In this document: positions 1 through 9,043 of the stretch, piece after piece
Layout: every line of letters starts with the position of its first letter
Position numbering within the stretch: the first letter of the stretch is position 1
Assembly (NCBI RefSeq): GCF_000576425.1
Contig: NZ_KK069988.1
Coordinates: 105,976-169,975, forward strand
Length of the DNA stretch: 64,000 nucleotides
Source of the DNA: Brachybacterium phenoliresistens
GTDB taxonomy: Bacteria > Actinomycetota > Actinomycetes > Actinomycetales > Dermabacteraceae
Reading direction: 5' to 3'
Notes under the pieces: model-generated
Seen by the model: the letters and a program-made list of their open reading frames with translations, nothing else
Told to the model about the DNA's origin: nothing
Databases searched by the model: none
Translations under genes and position numbers: made by a program

Positions 1-126
1 GCGGCCCCCCGCCGTGACCGAACCGTGATGTTCGGTCTTGCCGGCGGACCGCAGGGTGGAAGGAGACCGGGGTCTCGCAGATTCTGAGGGCTCACCTGCC
101 GTTCCTCGGGAGAGCAGAGGCCCCTC

Positions 127-1389
127 ATGACCGCAGATCCGCTCGCGCCCCCCGCCCCTACCACCGCTCCGCGCACCGGGAGCCTTCCCACGGGAACGCT
201 CCCCGCCGCACGTCCCCTGCCCGCCGGGGCGGTGCGCGCCCTGGTGCTCGCGACCCTCGGCTTCGGCGTGAGCTGCTGGGCCTGGGCGCTGCTGAGCCCG
301 CTGGGCCCGGTCCTCGTCCAGCGGGGGACCGTGGCCGACGCCTCCCTCGTCGTGGCGATCCCCGTGCTCGTCGGGGCCGTCGGCCGGATCCCGATCGGCG
401 CGCTGACCGACCGCTTCGGCGGGCGGATCATGTTCCCCGCCGTATCCCTCGCCGCCGTCGTCCCGGTGCTGTTCCTGGGCCTGGTCGGCCAGGACTCCCT
501 GGCCGGCCTGCTGCTGGGCGGACTGCTGCTGGGCATCGCCGGCACCATCTTCGCGATCGGCATCCCGTTCGTGAACTCCTGGTTCCCTCCGGAGCGGCGC
601 GGCATGGCCACCGGCATCTACGGGGCGAGCATGGGCGGCACGGCCATCGCCGCCTTCACCACCGTCCCGCTGGTCAGCGCGGCCGGACCGGCCGCCCCGT
701 TCCTCGCCTCCGCCGCGGCGCTGGTCCTGTACGCCGGGGTGGCGGCCGTGCTGATGCGCCCCGCGCCCGGCTGGCGCCCCTCGACCGCGAACCCGCTGCG
801 GCAGACGGCCGGCGCCCTGCGCCTGCCGATCACCTGGCAGACCGGGGCGCTGTACGCCCTGTCCTTCGGCGGGTACGTCGCCTTCACCGTGTTCCTGCCC
901 ACCCTGCTGGTGGGCTGGTACGAGCTCTCTCCCGGGGACGCCGCCCTGCGCACCGCCGGGTTCGTGGTGGTCGCCGTGATCCTGCGTCCCTTCGGCGGGG
1001 TGCTCGCGGATCGCTTCACCGCCGCCCGGATGCTGCTGGTCTCCTATGCGGCTCTCGCCCTCGCCGCCGGCGTGCTCATGGTGCATCCGCCGCTGGCCCC
1101 CTGGGGGACGGCCGCGTTCCTGCTGGCCGCCGGCGGGCTGGGCCTCGGAGCCGGAGCCGTGTTCGCGCTGGTCGCCCGGGTCGCGCCGCCGCAGTCCATC
1201 GGCGCGGTGACCGGCGTGGTCGGCGCCGCGGGCGGGCTGGGCGGCTTCGTCCCGCCGCTGCTGATGGCGGCTTCGATGGAGTCCTTCGGCACCTACGGTC
1301 CGGCGCTCGCAGCGCTGCTCGCCGCGGCCGTCGGCGCCCTCGCGCTGACCGCCCACGTGGGGCGGCGGGATCGGCCGGCGGCTGCCTGA
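127..1389 (+). CDS. NarK-type MFS transporter (nitrate/nitrite porter family)
   Basis: A 420-residue integral membrane protein with about 12 hydrophobic segments after a proline-rich cytoplasmic N-terminus of about 35 residues. It carries the MFS motif GALTDRFGGR between the second and third helices. The glycine-rich segments FVNSWFPPERRGMATGIYG and GAVTGVVGAAGGLGGFVPP are typical of the nitrate/nitrite porter (NNP/NarK) branch, so the likely substrate is nitrate or nitrite, with cyanate-type anions as alternatives. No nitrate reductase gene lies in the window, so the substrate is inferred from family only. The ATG at 127 follows a purine-rich GGGAGAGCAGAGG stretch. It is convergent with the helicase gene, with 15 bases between stop codons. 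Confidence 0.75.
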   Translation: MTADPLAPPAPTTAPRTGSLPTGTLPAARPLPAGAVRALVLATLGFGVSCWAWALLSPLGPVLVQRGTVADASLVVAIPVLVGAVGRIPIGALTDRFGGRIMFPAVSLAAVVPVLFLGLVGQDSLAGLLLGGLLLGIAGTIFAIGIPFVNSWFPPERRGMATGIYGASMGGTAIAAFTTVPLVSAAGPAAPFLASAAALVLYAGVAAVLMRPAPGWRPSTANPLRQTAGALRLPITWQTGALYALSFGGYVAFTVFLPTLLVGWYELSPGDAALRTAGFVVVAVILRPFGGVLADRFTAARMLLVSYAALALAAGVLMVHPPLAPWGTAAFLLAAGGLGLGAGAVFALVARVAPPQSIGAVTGVVGAAGGLGGFVPPLLMAASMESFGTYGPALAALLAAAVGALALTAHVGRRDRPAAA

Positions 1390-1404
1390 GACGGTCCGTC
1401 CCGG

Positions 1405-3963
1405 TCAGCGCCCGCCGATCTCGCCGACGCGGGTGACGGCCAGGACGGGCTCTCCCGCCTCGTCGGTCGCCTCGAGGTCCAGCTCCGCCTCGATGGCCCA
1501 GTCGTGGTTGCCCTCGGGATCGTCCAGCACCTGGCGGATCCGCCAGACCTTGGACTCCTCGGAGATGTGCAGCAGCTGAGGGGAGCGGGCGGGCCCGTCG
1601 ATGCCGACCTCGTCGTACTCGTCGTAGTAGGCGTCCATGGCCTCCGCCCAGCGGGCCGTGTCCCAGCCCGAGGCGCCGTCGAGCTCCGCCAGGCGCGCCT
1701 CCCGCTCGAAGGCGAAGTGCTCGACCCGCTGCCACATGGCGGCGCGGACCATCGTGCGCAGCACCTTCGTCTGCGCGGACAGGCCGCGCGGCGTGGTGGG
1801 CCGCACCTCGGTGGCCGTGTCCGGCCCGAGATCCTCGGGATGGGTGAGGGACTCCCATTCGTCCAGCAGGGAGGAGTCGATGCCGCGCACCAGCACCCCC
1901 AGCCATTCGATGACGTCGTCGAGGCCCTCGGTGCGCAGGTCCTGGGGGATCGTGCGGCGCATGGCCCGGTAGGCGTCGGAGAGGTAGCGCAGGACGATGC
2001 CCTCGGAGCGCGTCAGCTGGTAGCGCTGGACGAACTCGCTGAAGGTCTGCCCGGTCTCGTAGATCTCCCGGACGATCGACTTGGGGGAGAGGTCGCTCTC
2101 GCGCACCCACGGGTTCTTCGCCCGGTAGATCGCCAGGGCCGCCTCGAGGTCCTCCGCCAGCGGCTTGGGCCAGGTGACCTCCTCGAGCAGCTTCATGCGC
2201 TCGGTGTACTCGACGCCGTCGGCCTTGAGCTCGGCCACCAGCTCCCCGCGGGCGGCGTTCTGCTGGGCCAGCAGCACCTGCATCGGGTCCTCGAGGATCG
2301 CCTCGATGATGGAGACGGTGTCCATCGCCAGGGTCTCGGACTCCTCGTCGAGGGAGTCGATCATGGCGATCGCGAACGGGGCCAGCGGCTGGTTCATGGT
2401 GAAGTCCAGCTGCAGGTCGTCCACCAGGCCGATGCGCCGGCCCAGGTGGTCGGGCTCCGCCCGGACCTCGACGATCTCCGCCTCGAGCAGGTTGCGGAAG
2501 ATCTCCACCGCGTCCTTGACGAGCCTGAGCTTCTGGGTGCGGGTCTGATGGCTGGTCATGATGAGGTGGCGCGCGGCGGCGATCGCGCTGCCGGGACGGG
2601 CGATCAGCGCCAGCTCCATCGACGCGGTGATCCGCAGATGGGGGCGCAGCGCCTCCGGGGCGTTCTCCACGAGCTTGGTCAGGTTCGCCTCGGACCAGTT
2701 CACGGCGCCGTCGGGGATCCGGGGCTTGGGCTCCTTCTTGCGCTTCTTCGCATTGTTGGGGGCCTGGCCCGTCTTCGCCCGGGCGGCGGCCCGGGCCTGC
2801 TCCTTGACGAACTCGACCGTCCACGGCGGAGCCTGCACCACCACGTGCCCGACCGTGTCGAATCCGGCGCGGCCCGCACGCCCGGCGATCTGGTGGAACT
2901 CGCGGGAGTTCAGCAGGCGCTGGCGGCGGCCGTCGAACTTCGCCAGGCCCGTCAGCAGCACGGTGCGGATCGGCACGTTGATGCCGACGCCCAGGGTGTC
3001 GGTGCCGCAGACGATCTTCAGCAGGCCCGACTGGGCCAGGCGCTCCACCAGGCGCCGGTACTTCGGCAGCATCCCGGCGTGGTGGACGCCGATGCCCTGG
3101 CGCACCAGGCGCGAGAGCACCGTGCCGAATCCCTTCGAGAAGCGGAAGTCGCCGATCAGCTCACGGACCTTCTCCTTCTCCTCGGCGGTGAGGATCTTGC
3201 TGCCCTGCAGCGCCTGGGCGTGCTCGAGCGCGTCCTTCTGGGTGAAGTGGACGACGTAGACGGGCGCGTCGCGGTCCTCGAGGATCTCCTGCAGGGTGTC
3301 CTCGAGGGCCACGTCGGACCAGCGGAAGTCCAGCGGCACGGGGCGCGGGGCATCGGCGATCGTGCTCACCGGCCGCCCGGTGCGCTCGGCGAGGTCCTCC
3401 TCGAAGAACGACACATCGCCCAGGGTCGCGCTCATGAGCACGAACTGGGTGCGCGGCAGCTCGATCAGCGGCACCTGCCAGGCCCAGCCGCGCTGGGAGT
3501 CGCCGTAGAAGTGGAACTCGTCCATCACCACCAGGCCCACATCGCTGGTGGGCCCCTCGCGCAGGGCGTGCTGGGCGAGGATCTCCGCGGTGCACACGAT
3601 GATCGGGGCCTCATGGTTGACGGCCGCGTCGCCGGTCATCATGCCCACGCTCTGGGCGCCGAACATCGACACGATCTCGAAGAACTTCTCGCTGACCAGC
3701 GCCTTGATCGGCGCGGTGTAGTACGCGCGCTGCCCGCGGGACAGCGCCGCGAACAGCGCGGCATAGGCGATCGTGGTCTTGCCGGAACCGGTGGGCGTCG
3801 CGGCGATCACGTGGTCGCCGGCGGCGATCGCCAGCAGCGCCTCCTCCTGATGGGGGTACAGGCTGCGCCCCAGCTCCGCCTGCGCCGCGATGAACGCGTC
3901 GATGATCGCGTCCGGGGACTGATCGGCATCGGGCTCGGGCAGGAAGGGGGAGAGGGCAGGCAT
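1405..3963 (-). CDS. DEAD/DEAH-box helicase with DUF3516 C-terminus
   Basis: An 852-residue superfamily 2 helicase of the large actinobacterial Ski2-like group. Walker A ATPTGSGKT is at residues 55-63, motif II is DEFH at 148-151, and motif III reads MSAT shortly after. The second RecA-like domain contains the QIAGRAGR motif VI. The C-terminal half matches the DUF3516 region that follows the helicase core in this family. It probably unwinds or remodels RNA or DNA in an ATP-dependent way; the exact substrate is not known to me. No Shine-Dalgarno sequence precedes the ATG, but a CAGACT hexamer lies 7 bases upstream, suggesting a leaderless transcript. It is followed by the NarK-type gene in convergent orientation. 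Confidence 0.85.
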   Translation of the reverse strand: MPALSPFLPEPDADQSPDAIIDAFIAAQAELGRSLYPHQEEALLAIAAGDHVIAATPTGSGKTTIAYAALFAALSRGQRAYYTAPIKALVSEKFFEIVSMFGAQSVGMMTGDAAVNHEAPIIVCTAEILAQHALREGPTSDVGLVVMDEFHFYGDSQRGWAWQVPLIELPRTQFVLMSATLGDVSFFEEDLAERTGRPVSTIADAPRPVPLDFRWSDVALEDTLQEILEDRDAPVYVVHFTQKDALEHAQALQGSKILTAEEKEKVRELIGDFRFSKGFGTVLSRLVRQGIGVHHAGMLPKYRRLVERLAQSGLLKIVCGTDTLGVGINVPIRTVLLTGLAKFDGRRQRLLNSREFHQIAGRAGRAGFDTVGHVVVQAPPWTVEFVKEQARAAARAKTGQAPNNAKKRKKEPKPRIPDGAVNWSEANLTKLVENAPEALRPHLRITASMELALIARPGSAIAAARHLIMTSHQTRTQKLRLVKDAVEIFRNLLEAEIVEVRAEPDHLGRRIGLVDDLQLDFTMNQPLAPFAIAMIDSLDEESETLAMDTVSIIEAILEDPMQVLLAQQNAARGELVAELKADGVEYTERMKLLEEVTWPKPLAEDLEAALAIYRAKNPWVRESDLSPKSIVREIYETGQTFSEFVQRYQLTRSEGIVLRYLSDAYRAMRRTIPQDLRTEGLDDVIEWLGVLVRGIDSSLLDEWESLTHPEDLGPDTATEVRPTTPRGLSAQTKVLRTMVRAAMWQRVEHFAFEREARLAELDGASGWDTARWAEAMDAYYDEYDEVGIDGPARSPQLLHISEESKVWRIRQVLDDPEGNHDWAIEAELDLEATDEAGEPVLAVTRVGEIGGR

Positions 3964-3976
3964 GGGGTCCAGTCTG
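3964..3976 (-). promoter_or_regulatory. Putative leaderless -10 element of the helicase gene
   Basis: Read on the minus strand, CAGACT (3971-3976) is followed by a 7-base spacer and the helicase ATG. No Shine-Dalgarno sequence is present, so transcription may start at the ATG itself. Confidence 0.4.
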
Positions 3977-4047
3977 CCAGGGGGCGGCGACGCCCGCGGA
4001 CGCTCAGCGGTCCGCCGGTCCCGCCGCCCGGGCTGGCCGCCGGCGGC

Positions 4048-4569
4048 TCATCCGTGCGGCGGGCGCTCCCCGCGCAGCCAGCGGCGGTGGCCGTCGATCG
4101 CCGCCCGGGCGGGCCGGGCCGGCTGCAGGAGGTCCGGCCCGTGGTCGGAGGTCGACTCGCCGCGGCTCATCGCGAAGCGCGCGTTCGTGATCGCCGGGCG
4201 CAGCCGGCGGCCGTCGTGGAGGACCACCACGGTTCCTCCGCGGTTCATGAGCGAGCGGTCCACCTCGATCACCGTGATCTCCTCCCAGGGGATGCGCCGC
4301 CCGCCCAGATACCGGCGGTCGACGATCCCGTCGGCGCGCACCTCGAAGGCCGGGCGCAGCAGGAGGGTGATGGCGACCCCGGTGAGACCCCAGCCGAGCA
4401 GGACGACGAGCGCGAGCAGCACGTGAGGCCGCTCCGGGACCAGCAGCGCCAGCAGGAGGGAAGCGATCATCGTCAGGGCGTGCCCGACGAGGACGAGCGT
4501 CACGAGGACGCGGACGAGCACGCCGGGGGCGGCGCGGTACAGCACCTCGGTCGCGCGGATCTCGGGCAT
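4048..4569 (-). CDS. Cfp6-like PH-domain membrane protein (copy 1)
   Basis: A 173-residue protein with two adjacent hydrophobic helices (about residues 18-70) followed by a small bacterial PH-like domain (IPWEEITVIEVDRSLMNRGG and after). This is the layout of the low-molecular-weight antigen 6 (Cfp6/bPH_6) family. Its C-terminus, SDHGPDLLQPARPARAAI, is almost the same as that of the gene at 6546-7079, so the two are paralogues. A clear GGGGAGGAG ribosome site lies just before the ATG. In mycobacteria the Cfp6 gene lies in the same chromosomal neighbourhood as gltX and leuCD, which supports the assignment. The function is unknown; it probably sits in the cytoplasmic membrane. Confidence 0.7.
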   Translation of the reverse strand: MPEIRATEVLYRAAPGVLVRVLVTLVLVGHALTMIASLLLALLVPERPHVLLALVVLLGWGLTGVAITLLLRPAFEVRADGIVDRRYLGGRRIPWEEITVIEVDRSLMNRGGTVVVLHDGRRLRPAITNARFAMSRGESTSDHGPDLLQPARPARAAIDGHRRWLRGERPPHG

Positions 4570-4658
4570 GGGTACTCCTCCCCATCGTGCGGAGCGCAGG
4601 TCGACTCTAGGATCAGACGCAGCGCCGCGGGTGCGTCCGTCACGAGAAGGGGTCCGAC

Positions 4659-5654
4659 ATGAGCTTCCTGGGAGCCGATACCGATCAGCTGCGTGAACTC
4701 GCCGGGTCGACGAAGAACGGCGCCGGTCGCATCGAGGACCTGGTCGCCTCGCTCGACGGCACCGTGCACGGCGTCACCTGGGTGGGTCCCGACGCCGACG
4801 CCTTCCGCGAGCGGTGGAACGGGATGGTCCTGGCCCTCGTCCGCGATGCCGTGGAGCGGCTCGCCGAGCGCAGCCGGGTGCTCGAGGGGAACGCCGAGGA
4901 CCAGGACTCCACCAGCGACGGCGACGGCGGCAGCGGCGGCACCCCCGGCGACGGGGAGGGCTCGATCTGGGACGCCATCCAGCAGTGGCTGGAGGACTAC
5001 GAGCCGAAGGAGAGCGACGGGTTCTTCGGCGATCTTCTCGGCGGGCCGGAATCGGGGCTGCTGGGCAACCTGGCCTGGAACACGGCGTCGGCCGGGATGG
5101 ACCTGTTCGGGATCTTCGGCGGCACCCCCGCCACCATCGCGGGGCTCCCGATGGACGTCGCGAGCATGGGCATCGGCCTGTACGACGCGATGCAGAGCTT
5201 CCAGGACGGCGAGCTGTACGGCACCGCCGACGGACTCATCACCTACGGCATCAACGCGGCGGACACCACGTTCGGGGTCCTCAGCCTGGTCCCGTTCCCG
5301 CCGGTCATGGCCGCCGGGGAGATCGGCGGCACCGTCACCGGGACCCTGGACACCCTGTGGTCGGGGGCGACCGCGCTCGCGCAGCTCGACGCGATCAACG
5401 GCGGGGACAGCGGCGGCTCCACGAGCCGCTTCCTGCTCGACGCGGTCGGCGTGCCGACCGATGTGCTCAACGGTGCGGAGGGCCTCTTCGCCGACGGCAG
5501 CGCGTGGATCCGGGACCAGGTCCCGGTCATCGATCCGATCATCGACAGCTCGCAGACCCTCGTCGAGAACATCATCCCGGACGACGCGCAGGGCGCCATC
5601 GAGAGCTGGGCGGAAGGCGCCAACGACTGGATCGACGACAAGCTGCCCTGGTGA
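4659..5654 (+). CDS. WXG100-like N-terminal domain protein, possible type VII secretion substrate
   Basis: A 331-residue acidic protein. The first 85 residues look like a WXG100 helical hairpin: helix, then W41-V-G43 at the turn (TWVGPDADAFRERW), then a second long helix. An Asp/Gly/Ser-rich linker (about 88-105) follows, then a glycine- and alanine-rich region with weakly hydrophobic helices (about 125-260) and an acidic tail. The N-terminal fold suggests export through an ESX or type VII system, but no secretion ATPase is nearby. The C-terminal part matches no toxin or enzyme I recognise. A purine-rich GAGAAGGGG site precedes the ATG. It ends 3 bases from the convergent gene at 5658. Confidence 0.6.
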   Translation: MSFLGADTDQLRELAGSTKNGAGRIEDLVASLDGTVHGVTWVGPDADAFRERWNGMVLALVRDAVERLAERSRVLEGNAEDQDSTSDGDGGSGGTPGDGEGSIWDAIQQWLEDYEPKESDGFFGDLLGGPESGLLGNLAWNTASAGMDLFGIFGGTPATIAGLPMDVASMGIGLYDAMQSFQDGELYGTADGLITYGINAADTTFGVLSLVPFPPVMAAGEIGGTVTGTLDTLWSGATALAQLDAINGGDSGGSTSRFLLDAVGVPTDVLNGAEGLFADGSAWIRDQVPVIDPIIDSSQTLVENIIPDDAQGAIESWAEGANDWIDDKLPW

Positions 5655-5657
5655 GGC

Positions 5658-6473
5658 TCAGCCCTGCGGGGCGATGGTGAACAGGGACAGGGCGAGCTCC
5701 TCCAGCTGGTCCGCCGAGGCCGCGACGGCCTCGAGCAGCTCGCCGTCCTCCGCCTCCTGCACCACGACCACGCCGCCGGGCCCCGATGCCACCAGCACCG
5801 ACGGCGAGAGGCGATCCCGGCGGTCGGTCACCCGCACGCGGGTGCGGTGCTCGGCCCCGCGCAGCAGCGGGCCGATCCCGTCCGATGCCTCGAGCTGCTC
5901 GTAGCTGCCGGTGACGACGTCGGTGACGGGGGAGCCCGCGGCATGGCCGCCCGGATCGATCCGATGGCGCAGCACGTCCGCCGCATGCGCGGTGTCGCTC
6001 ATGGAGAAGTGGTGTATCCCGTCGGGGGAGACGAGCTCCTGCAGCACGGTGCCGTCGTGATCGACGAACATGCTGGCGATCGACACCCGCTCCACCGTCG
6101 GGCCGTCGGCACGGATCTGCAGCGGCACCAGCATGCGCCGGGCCACGATGCCGGTGAGCAGGATGTTCGGGGTCCATGCCTCGGGGTCCCCGACGGGCTC
6201 GCGCCGCTCGAGGGCCGCCACCGCGGACTCGGGGGCGAACAGCCCGCGCGCGACCAGCGAGCGGGCCGCCGAGAGCCGTGCCTCGTCCCGGGAGAAGCCC
6301 TCCGCCCGGGCCTCGCGGGCGGTGACCCACGGCAGGTCGAAGCCCATGCCGTCGCCGGTCAGCGCGAGGATCTCCTCATCGGTGATCGAGGTGAGGACCT
6401 GCGGATCCCCCGCGGCGTGCGGGGCGAGGGCGGCCGCGGCCGCGGTCTGGCGGGTGGGGGCATCGGTGTTCAC
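5658..6473 (-). CDS. Hypothetical protein, possibly EspG-like
   Basis: A 271-residue soluble, acidic protein with no signal peptide or membrane segment. Its predicted pattern is alternating short strands and helices, with a helix bundle near residues 50-90 and a strand-rich centre (TVERVSIASMFVDHDGTVLQ). I do not recognise a definite family. Its size, composition and position tail-to-tail with a WXG100-like gene make an EspG-type type VII chaperone fold a reasonable guess, but no diagnostic motif proves this. It lies between the WXG-like gene and the second PH-domain gene, so it is part of the same small cassette. Confidence 0.5.
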   Translation of the reverse strand: MNTDAPTRQTAAAAALAPHAAGDPQVLTSITDEEILALTGDGMGFDLPWVTAREARAEGFSRDEARLSAARSLVARGLFAPESAVAALERREPVGDPEAWTPNILLTGIVARRMLVPLQIRADGPTVERVSIASMFVDHDGTVLQELVSPDGIHHFSMSDTAHAADVLRHRIDPGGHAAGSPVTDVVTGSYEQLEASDGIGPLLRGAEHRTRVRVTDRRDRLSPSVLVASGPGGVVVVQEAEDGELLEAVAASADQLEELALSLFTIAPQG

Positions 6474-6545
6474 GGGACCTCCGAGGTGGGCTGGGCGGCG
6501 CGGTCCACCGGACCGACGGGACCATCCTCACATGTCGAGGGACCG

Positions 6546-7079
6546 TCAGCGAGGCGTGCCGGGGTGCCGACGGCGCAGGTGCTCCTGATGCGCCTGGATC
6601 GCCGCCCGGGTGGGCCGGGCCGGCTGCAGCAGGTCCGGTCCGTGGTCGGAGACGGATTCCCCGCGCCGCAGGGCGTACCGGGCCGCCGTCAGCTCGGAGC
6701 GCACGCGCCGCCCGTCCCGCGTGACGACGACCGTCGCGCCGCGGCCGAGCGTGCTGCGGTCCACCTCGACCACCGCCACCTCGTCCCAGGGGATGCGCCG
6801 GCGTCCCAGCCAGCCGCGGATCGTGATGCCCGTGGTGGTGACGGTGAAGCGCTGGAGGTTGGCGAGGAGCGTGATCACCAGGACGGCGAGGAGCAGGGGG
6901 AGCACGATCAGACCGGCGAGCATCATCCTGCCGTCGCCGTCGAGCAGGGCCAGGAGCACGGGCACGCCGATCGCCAGCTCCAGCAGCAGCGCGAGGGCGA
7001 TGCTCAGCAGGCGCATCCACCAGGCCAGGGAGACGGTGTACAGGACCTGCGGCCGATGCGGATCGGGGGAGTGCGCCAT
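6546..7079 (-). CDS. Cfp6-like PH-domain membrane protein (copy 2)
   Basis: A 177-residue paralogue of the gene at 4048-4569. It has two hydrophobic helices near residues 20-70, then a PH-like domain with IPWDEVAVVEVDRSTLGRGA and the shared tail SDHGPDLLQPARPTRAAI. I chose the ATG at 7079 because GAGAGGA lies 7 bases upstream and the protein then begins like copy 1; a longer in-frame start exists at 7154 but would overlap the upstream gene. It follows the glycosylase-like gene by 13 bases and is probably co-transcribed with it. The role is unknown; the cytoplasmic membrane is the likely site. Confidence 0.7.
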   Translation of the reverse strand: MAHSPDPHRPQVLYTVSLAWWMRLLSIALALLLELAIGVPVLLALLDGDGRMMLAGLIVLPLLLAVLVITLLANLQRFTVTTTGITIRGWLGRRRIPWDEVAVVEVDRSTLGRGATVVVTRDGRRVRSELTAARYALRRGESVSDHGPDLLQPARPTRAAIQAHQEHLRRRHPGTPR

Positions 7080-7092
7080 GGGGCCTATCCTC

Positions 7093-8049
7093 TCAAGCCG
7101 TGGCGGAGCCGGCGAGCGGCTCGACGTGCGCGAGGATCCGCTCGCGCAGCGCATCGGCCCGCTCGGCGAGCGCGCGCTGGCGCCGCCGGTACTCGGCCTT
7201 GCCCTCCGCGGACTCGATCGGCACCACGCCGTAGCCCAGCGGCCGCACGTCGTAGGGGCTCGCCTCCATGTCCAGCACGCGGGTGTCCCGGGCGTGCTCG
7301 AAGCAGTCCAGCACGAGATCCGAGGGGACCAGCGGCACCAGCTTCATCGCCCACTTGTAGAGGTCCATGCCCACGTGCAGGCAGGCGGGATTGTCCCGCT
7401 GCACCTGCGTGGCCCGGGTGGGGGCGAGCGCATTGCGGGGCACGGCCGGGGGCGTGAAGAAGCGGAAGGCGTCGATGTGGGAGCACACCAGGCGCTCGCC
7501 CTCGACGACCGCATCGGTCGCCTCCTGGCCCAGGCGCAGCGGCAGGTCCTCGTGGCGCTGCGCGCCCGGGGGCAGGCGGTAGACCATCGCCCACTCGTGC
7601 AGCCCGAAGCAGGAGAAGTTCGGCGCCCGCCGCGCGAGGGAGGAGGAGCGCAGCAGGCGGACCATGAAGTCCAGCGCATCGGCCCGCTCGGCGAGATAGC
7701 GCGGGACATCGGCGCGGCGCAGCGTCGTCCCCGCGGTCTCGGTGTCGACGTACCAGCCGCGCTCGCCGCCGGGGCGGATGTCGCCCGCGGGGCGCTCGTC
7801 GGCGCCGGGCCGCGGATCGGCGGCGGCGTCGTAGGCGGTCTCCCACCCCGGGTGCCAGCGCCGCAGACGCGCGGCGCTGAAGGGGTAGTAGGTGAACAGG
7901 AAGTCCTCGACGGGATGCTTCTGCCCGGCCGCGCGCCGGGCACGGTGCCCCGCGGTGAGCGCATCGGCCCGTGCCTCGTGCTCCGCGCGCGAGGCGGCCG
8001 CGGCCTCTGCGTCCAGGATGCGGCGGGGCTCGGGGACCGGGAGGGGCAT
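7093..8049 (-). CDS. Protein of the family annotated as actinobacterial 3-methyladenine DNA glycosylase
   Basis: A 318-residue soluble protein with the conserved features HPVEDFLFTYY near residue 45, RRWHPGW shortly after, and FGLHEWAMVYR in the middle. These belong to an actinobacterial family that databases commonly name 3-methyladenine DNA glycosylase. It does not show the helix-hairpin-helix motif of AlkA or Tag, so the enzymatic assignment rests on family annotation only. There is no Shine-Dalgarno sequence; CACACT lies 6 bases upstream of the ATG, suggesting a leaderless transcript that also covers the PH-domain gene 13 bases downstream. Confidence 0.6.
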   Translation of the reverse strand: MPLPVPEPRRILDAEAAAASRAEHEARADALTAGHRARRAAGQKHPVEDFLFTYYPFSAARLRRWHPGWETAYDAAADPRPGADERPAGDIRPGGERGWYVDTETAGTTLRRADVPRYLAERADALDFMVRLLRSSSLARRAPNFSCFGLHEWAMVYRLPPGAQRHEDLPLRLGQEATDAVVEGERLVCSHIDAFRFFTPPAVPRNALAPTRATQVQRDNPACLHVGMDLYKWAMKLVPLVPSDLVLDCFEHARDTRVLDMEASPYDVRPLGYGVVPIESAEGKAEYRRRQRALAERADALRERILAHVEPLAGSATA

Positions 8050-8061
8050 GGGGCCAGTGTG
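8050..8061 (-). promoter_or_regulatory. Putative leaderless -10 element of the glycosylase-like gene
   Basis: On the minus strand CACACT (8056-8061) precedes the ATG by 6 bases, with no ribosome-binding site. Confidence 0.35.
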
Positions 8062-8206
8062 TCAGGAGCTCTGCCGGACGGGGACGTGAGCTCGGTCGCG
8101 CCCGGCCCGCAGCGGCGCGCGCCGGCAGCGCGACCGGCCCGCCCCGCGGCCCGTCGGAGGACCGCGCCCCGCCGCCGGCCCCGCCGGGGGACCGGGGGCC
8201 GCGGCC

Positions 8207-8212
8207 TAGACT
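8207..8212 (+). promoter_or_regulatory. Leaderless -10 element TAGACT of the FAH gene
   Basis: TAGACT lies 7 bases before the ATG at 8220. It fits the TANNNT consensus of actinobacterial housekeeping promoters and predicts a transcript starting at the start codon. Confidence 0.5.
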
Positions 8213-8219
8213 GGAGCGC

Positions 8220-8996
8220 ATGCGCATCGTCCGATACACCACCGGTGAGGACCCCATGTACGGCATCGTCCAGGACAAGGACGGCACGGACATGGTCTAC
8301 GGCATCACCGGCGACCCCCTGTACACCGAGATCCGCCCCACCGGGAAGATCACCCCGCTGGCCGACGTCCGCCTGCTGGCCCCCGTCATCCCCCGGTCGA
8401 AGGTCGTGTGCGTGGGCCGCAACTACGCCGCCCACGCCGCCGAGCTCGGCAACGAGGTCCCCGAGCAGCCGCTGCTGTTCCTCAAGCCCAACACCGCCGT
8501 CGTCGGCCCCGGCGATCCGGTGGTCCTGCCGTCCTACAGCGACGAGGTCAGCCTCGAGGCGGAGCTCGCCGTGGTCGTCAAGACCATCGCCAAGGACATC
8601 GACGCCGAGCAGGCCGCCCAGGTGATCCTGGGGTACACCTGCGCCAACGACTTCACCGCGCGCGACGCCCAGCGCGAGGAGAAGCAGTGGTTCCGCGCCA
8701 AGGCGTTCGACACCTCGTGCCCGCTGGGCCCGTGGATCGAGACCGATCTCGACGTCTCCGACGCCCGCATCGGCTCGTCCGTCGACGGCGAGGTCGCGCA
8801 GGACGGCACCACCGCCGACATGATCCGTTCCGTGCCCGAGCTGATCGCGGAGATCTCCCGCGTGGTCACCCTGCTCCCCGGGGATGTGATCCTCACCGGC
8901 ACCCCCGCCGGCGTGCGCTCCGTCGCCGAGGGCAGCGAGGTCGACGTGACCATCGAGGGCATCGGCACCCTGACCAACCCCGTCGTGCGGCGCTGA
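8220..8996 (+). CDS. Fumarylacetoacetate hydrolase family protein
   Basis: A 258-residue enzyme of the FAH superfamily. The core begins at [16 protein letters not shown], with metal ligands expected in [11 protein letters not shown] and [12 protein letters not shown], and the conserved [12 protein letters not shown] near the C-terminus. Members hydrolyse or decarboxylate acylpyruvates or related 2-oxo acids; the exact substrate cannot be read from sequence. A homologue lies next to gltX in mycobacteria (the Rv2993c position), and here too it is 47 bases upstream of gltX. The start at 8220 is preferred over upstream in-frame codons because a TAGACT -10 hexamer is placed for a leaderless message. 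Confidence 0.85.
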   Translation: MRIVRYTTGEDPMYGIVQDKDGTDMVYGITGDPLYTEIRPTGKITPLADVRLLAPVIPRSKVVCVGRNYAAHAAELGNEVPEQPLLFLKPNTAVVGPGDPVVLPSYSDEVSLEAELAVVVKTIAKDIDAEQAAQVILGYTCANDFTARDAQREEKQWFRAKAFDTSCPLGPWIETDLDVSDARIGSSVDGEVAQDGTTADMIRSVPELIAEISRVVTLLPGDVILTGTPAGVRSVAEGSEVDVTIEGIGTLTNPVVRR

Positions 8997-9043
8997 ACCG
9001 CCCGCCGCGACCCGTCCCACCCGTCATCGAGGAGAGCCTCCGC

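Noticed and set aside
1..126. A gene or RNA before the NarK-type transporter
   Set aside because: I see only a ribosome-site-like stretch before the ATG; no tRNA, frame or hairpin of note.
1504..4662. Long open frame antisense to the helicase (over 1000 codons)
   Set aside because: It is a GC-rich shadow frame of the helicase gene with no family match, ribosome site or promoter.
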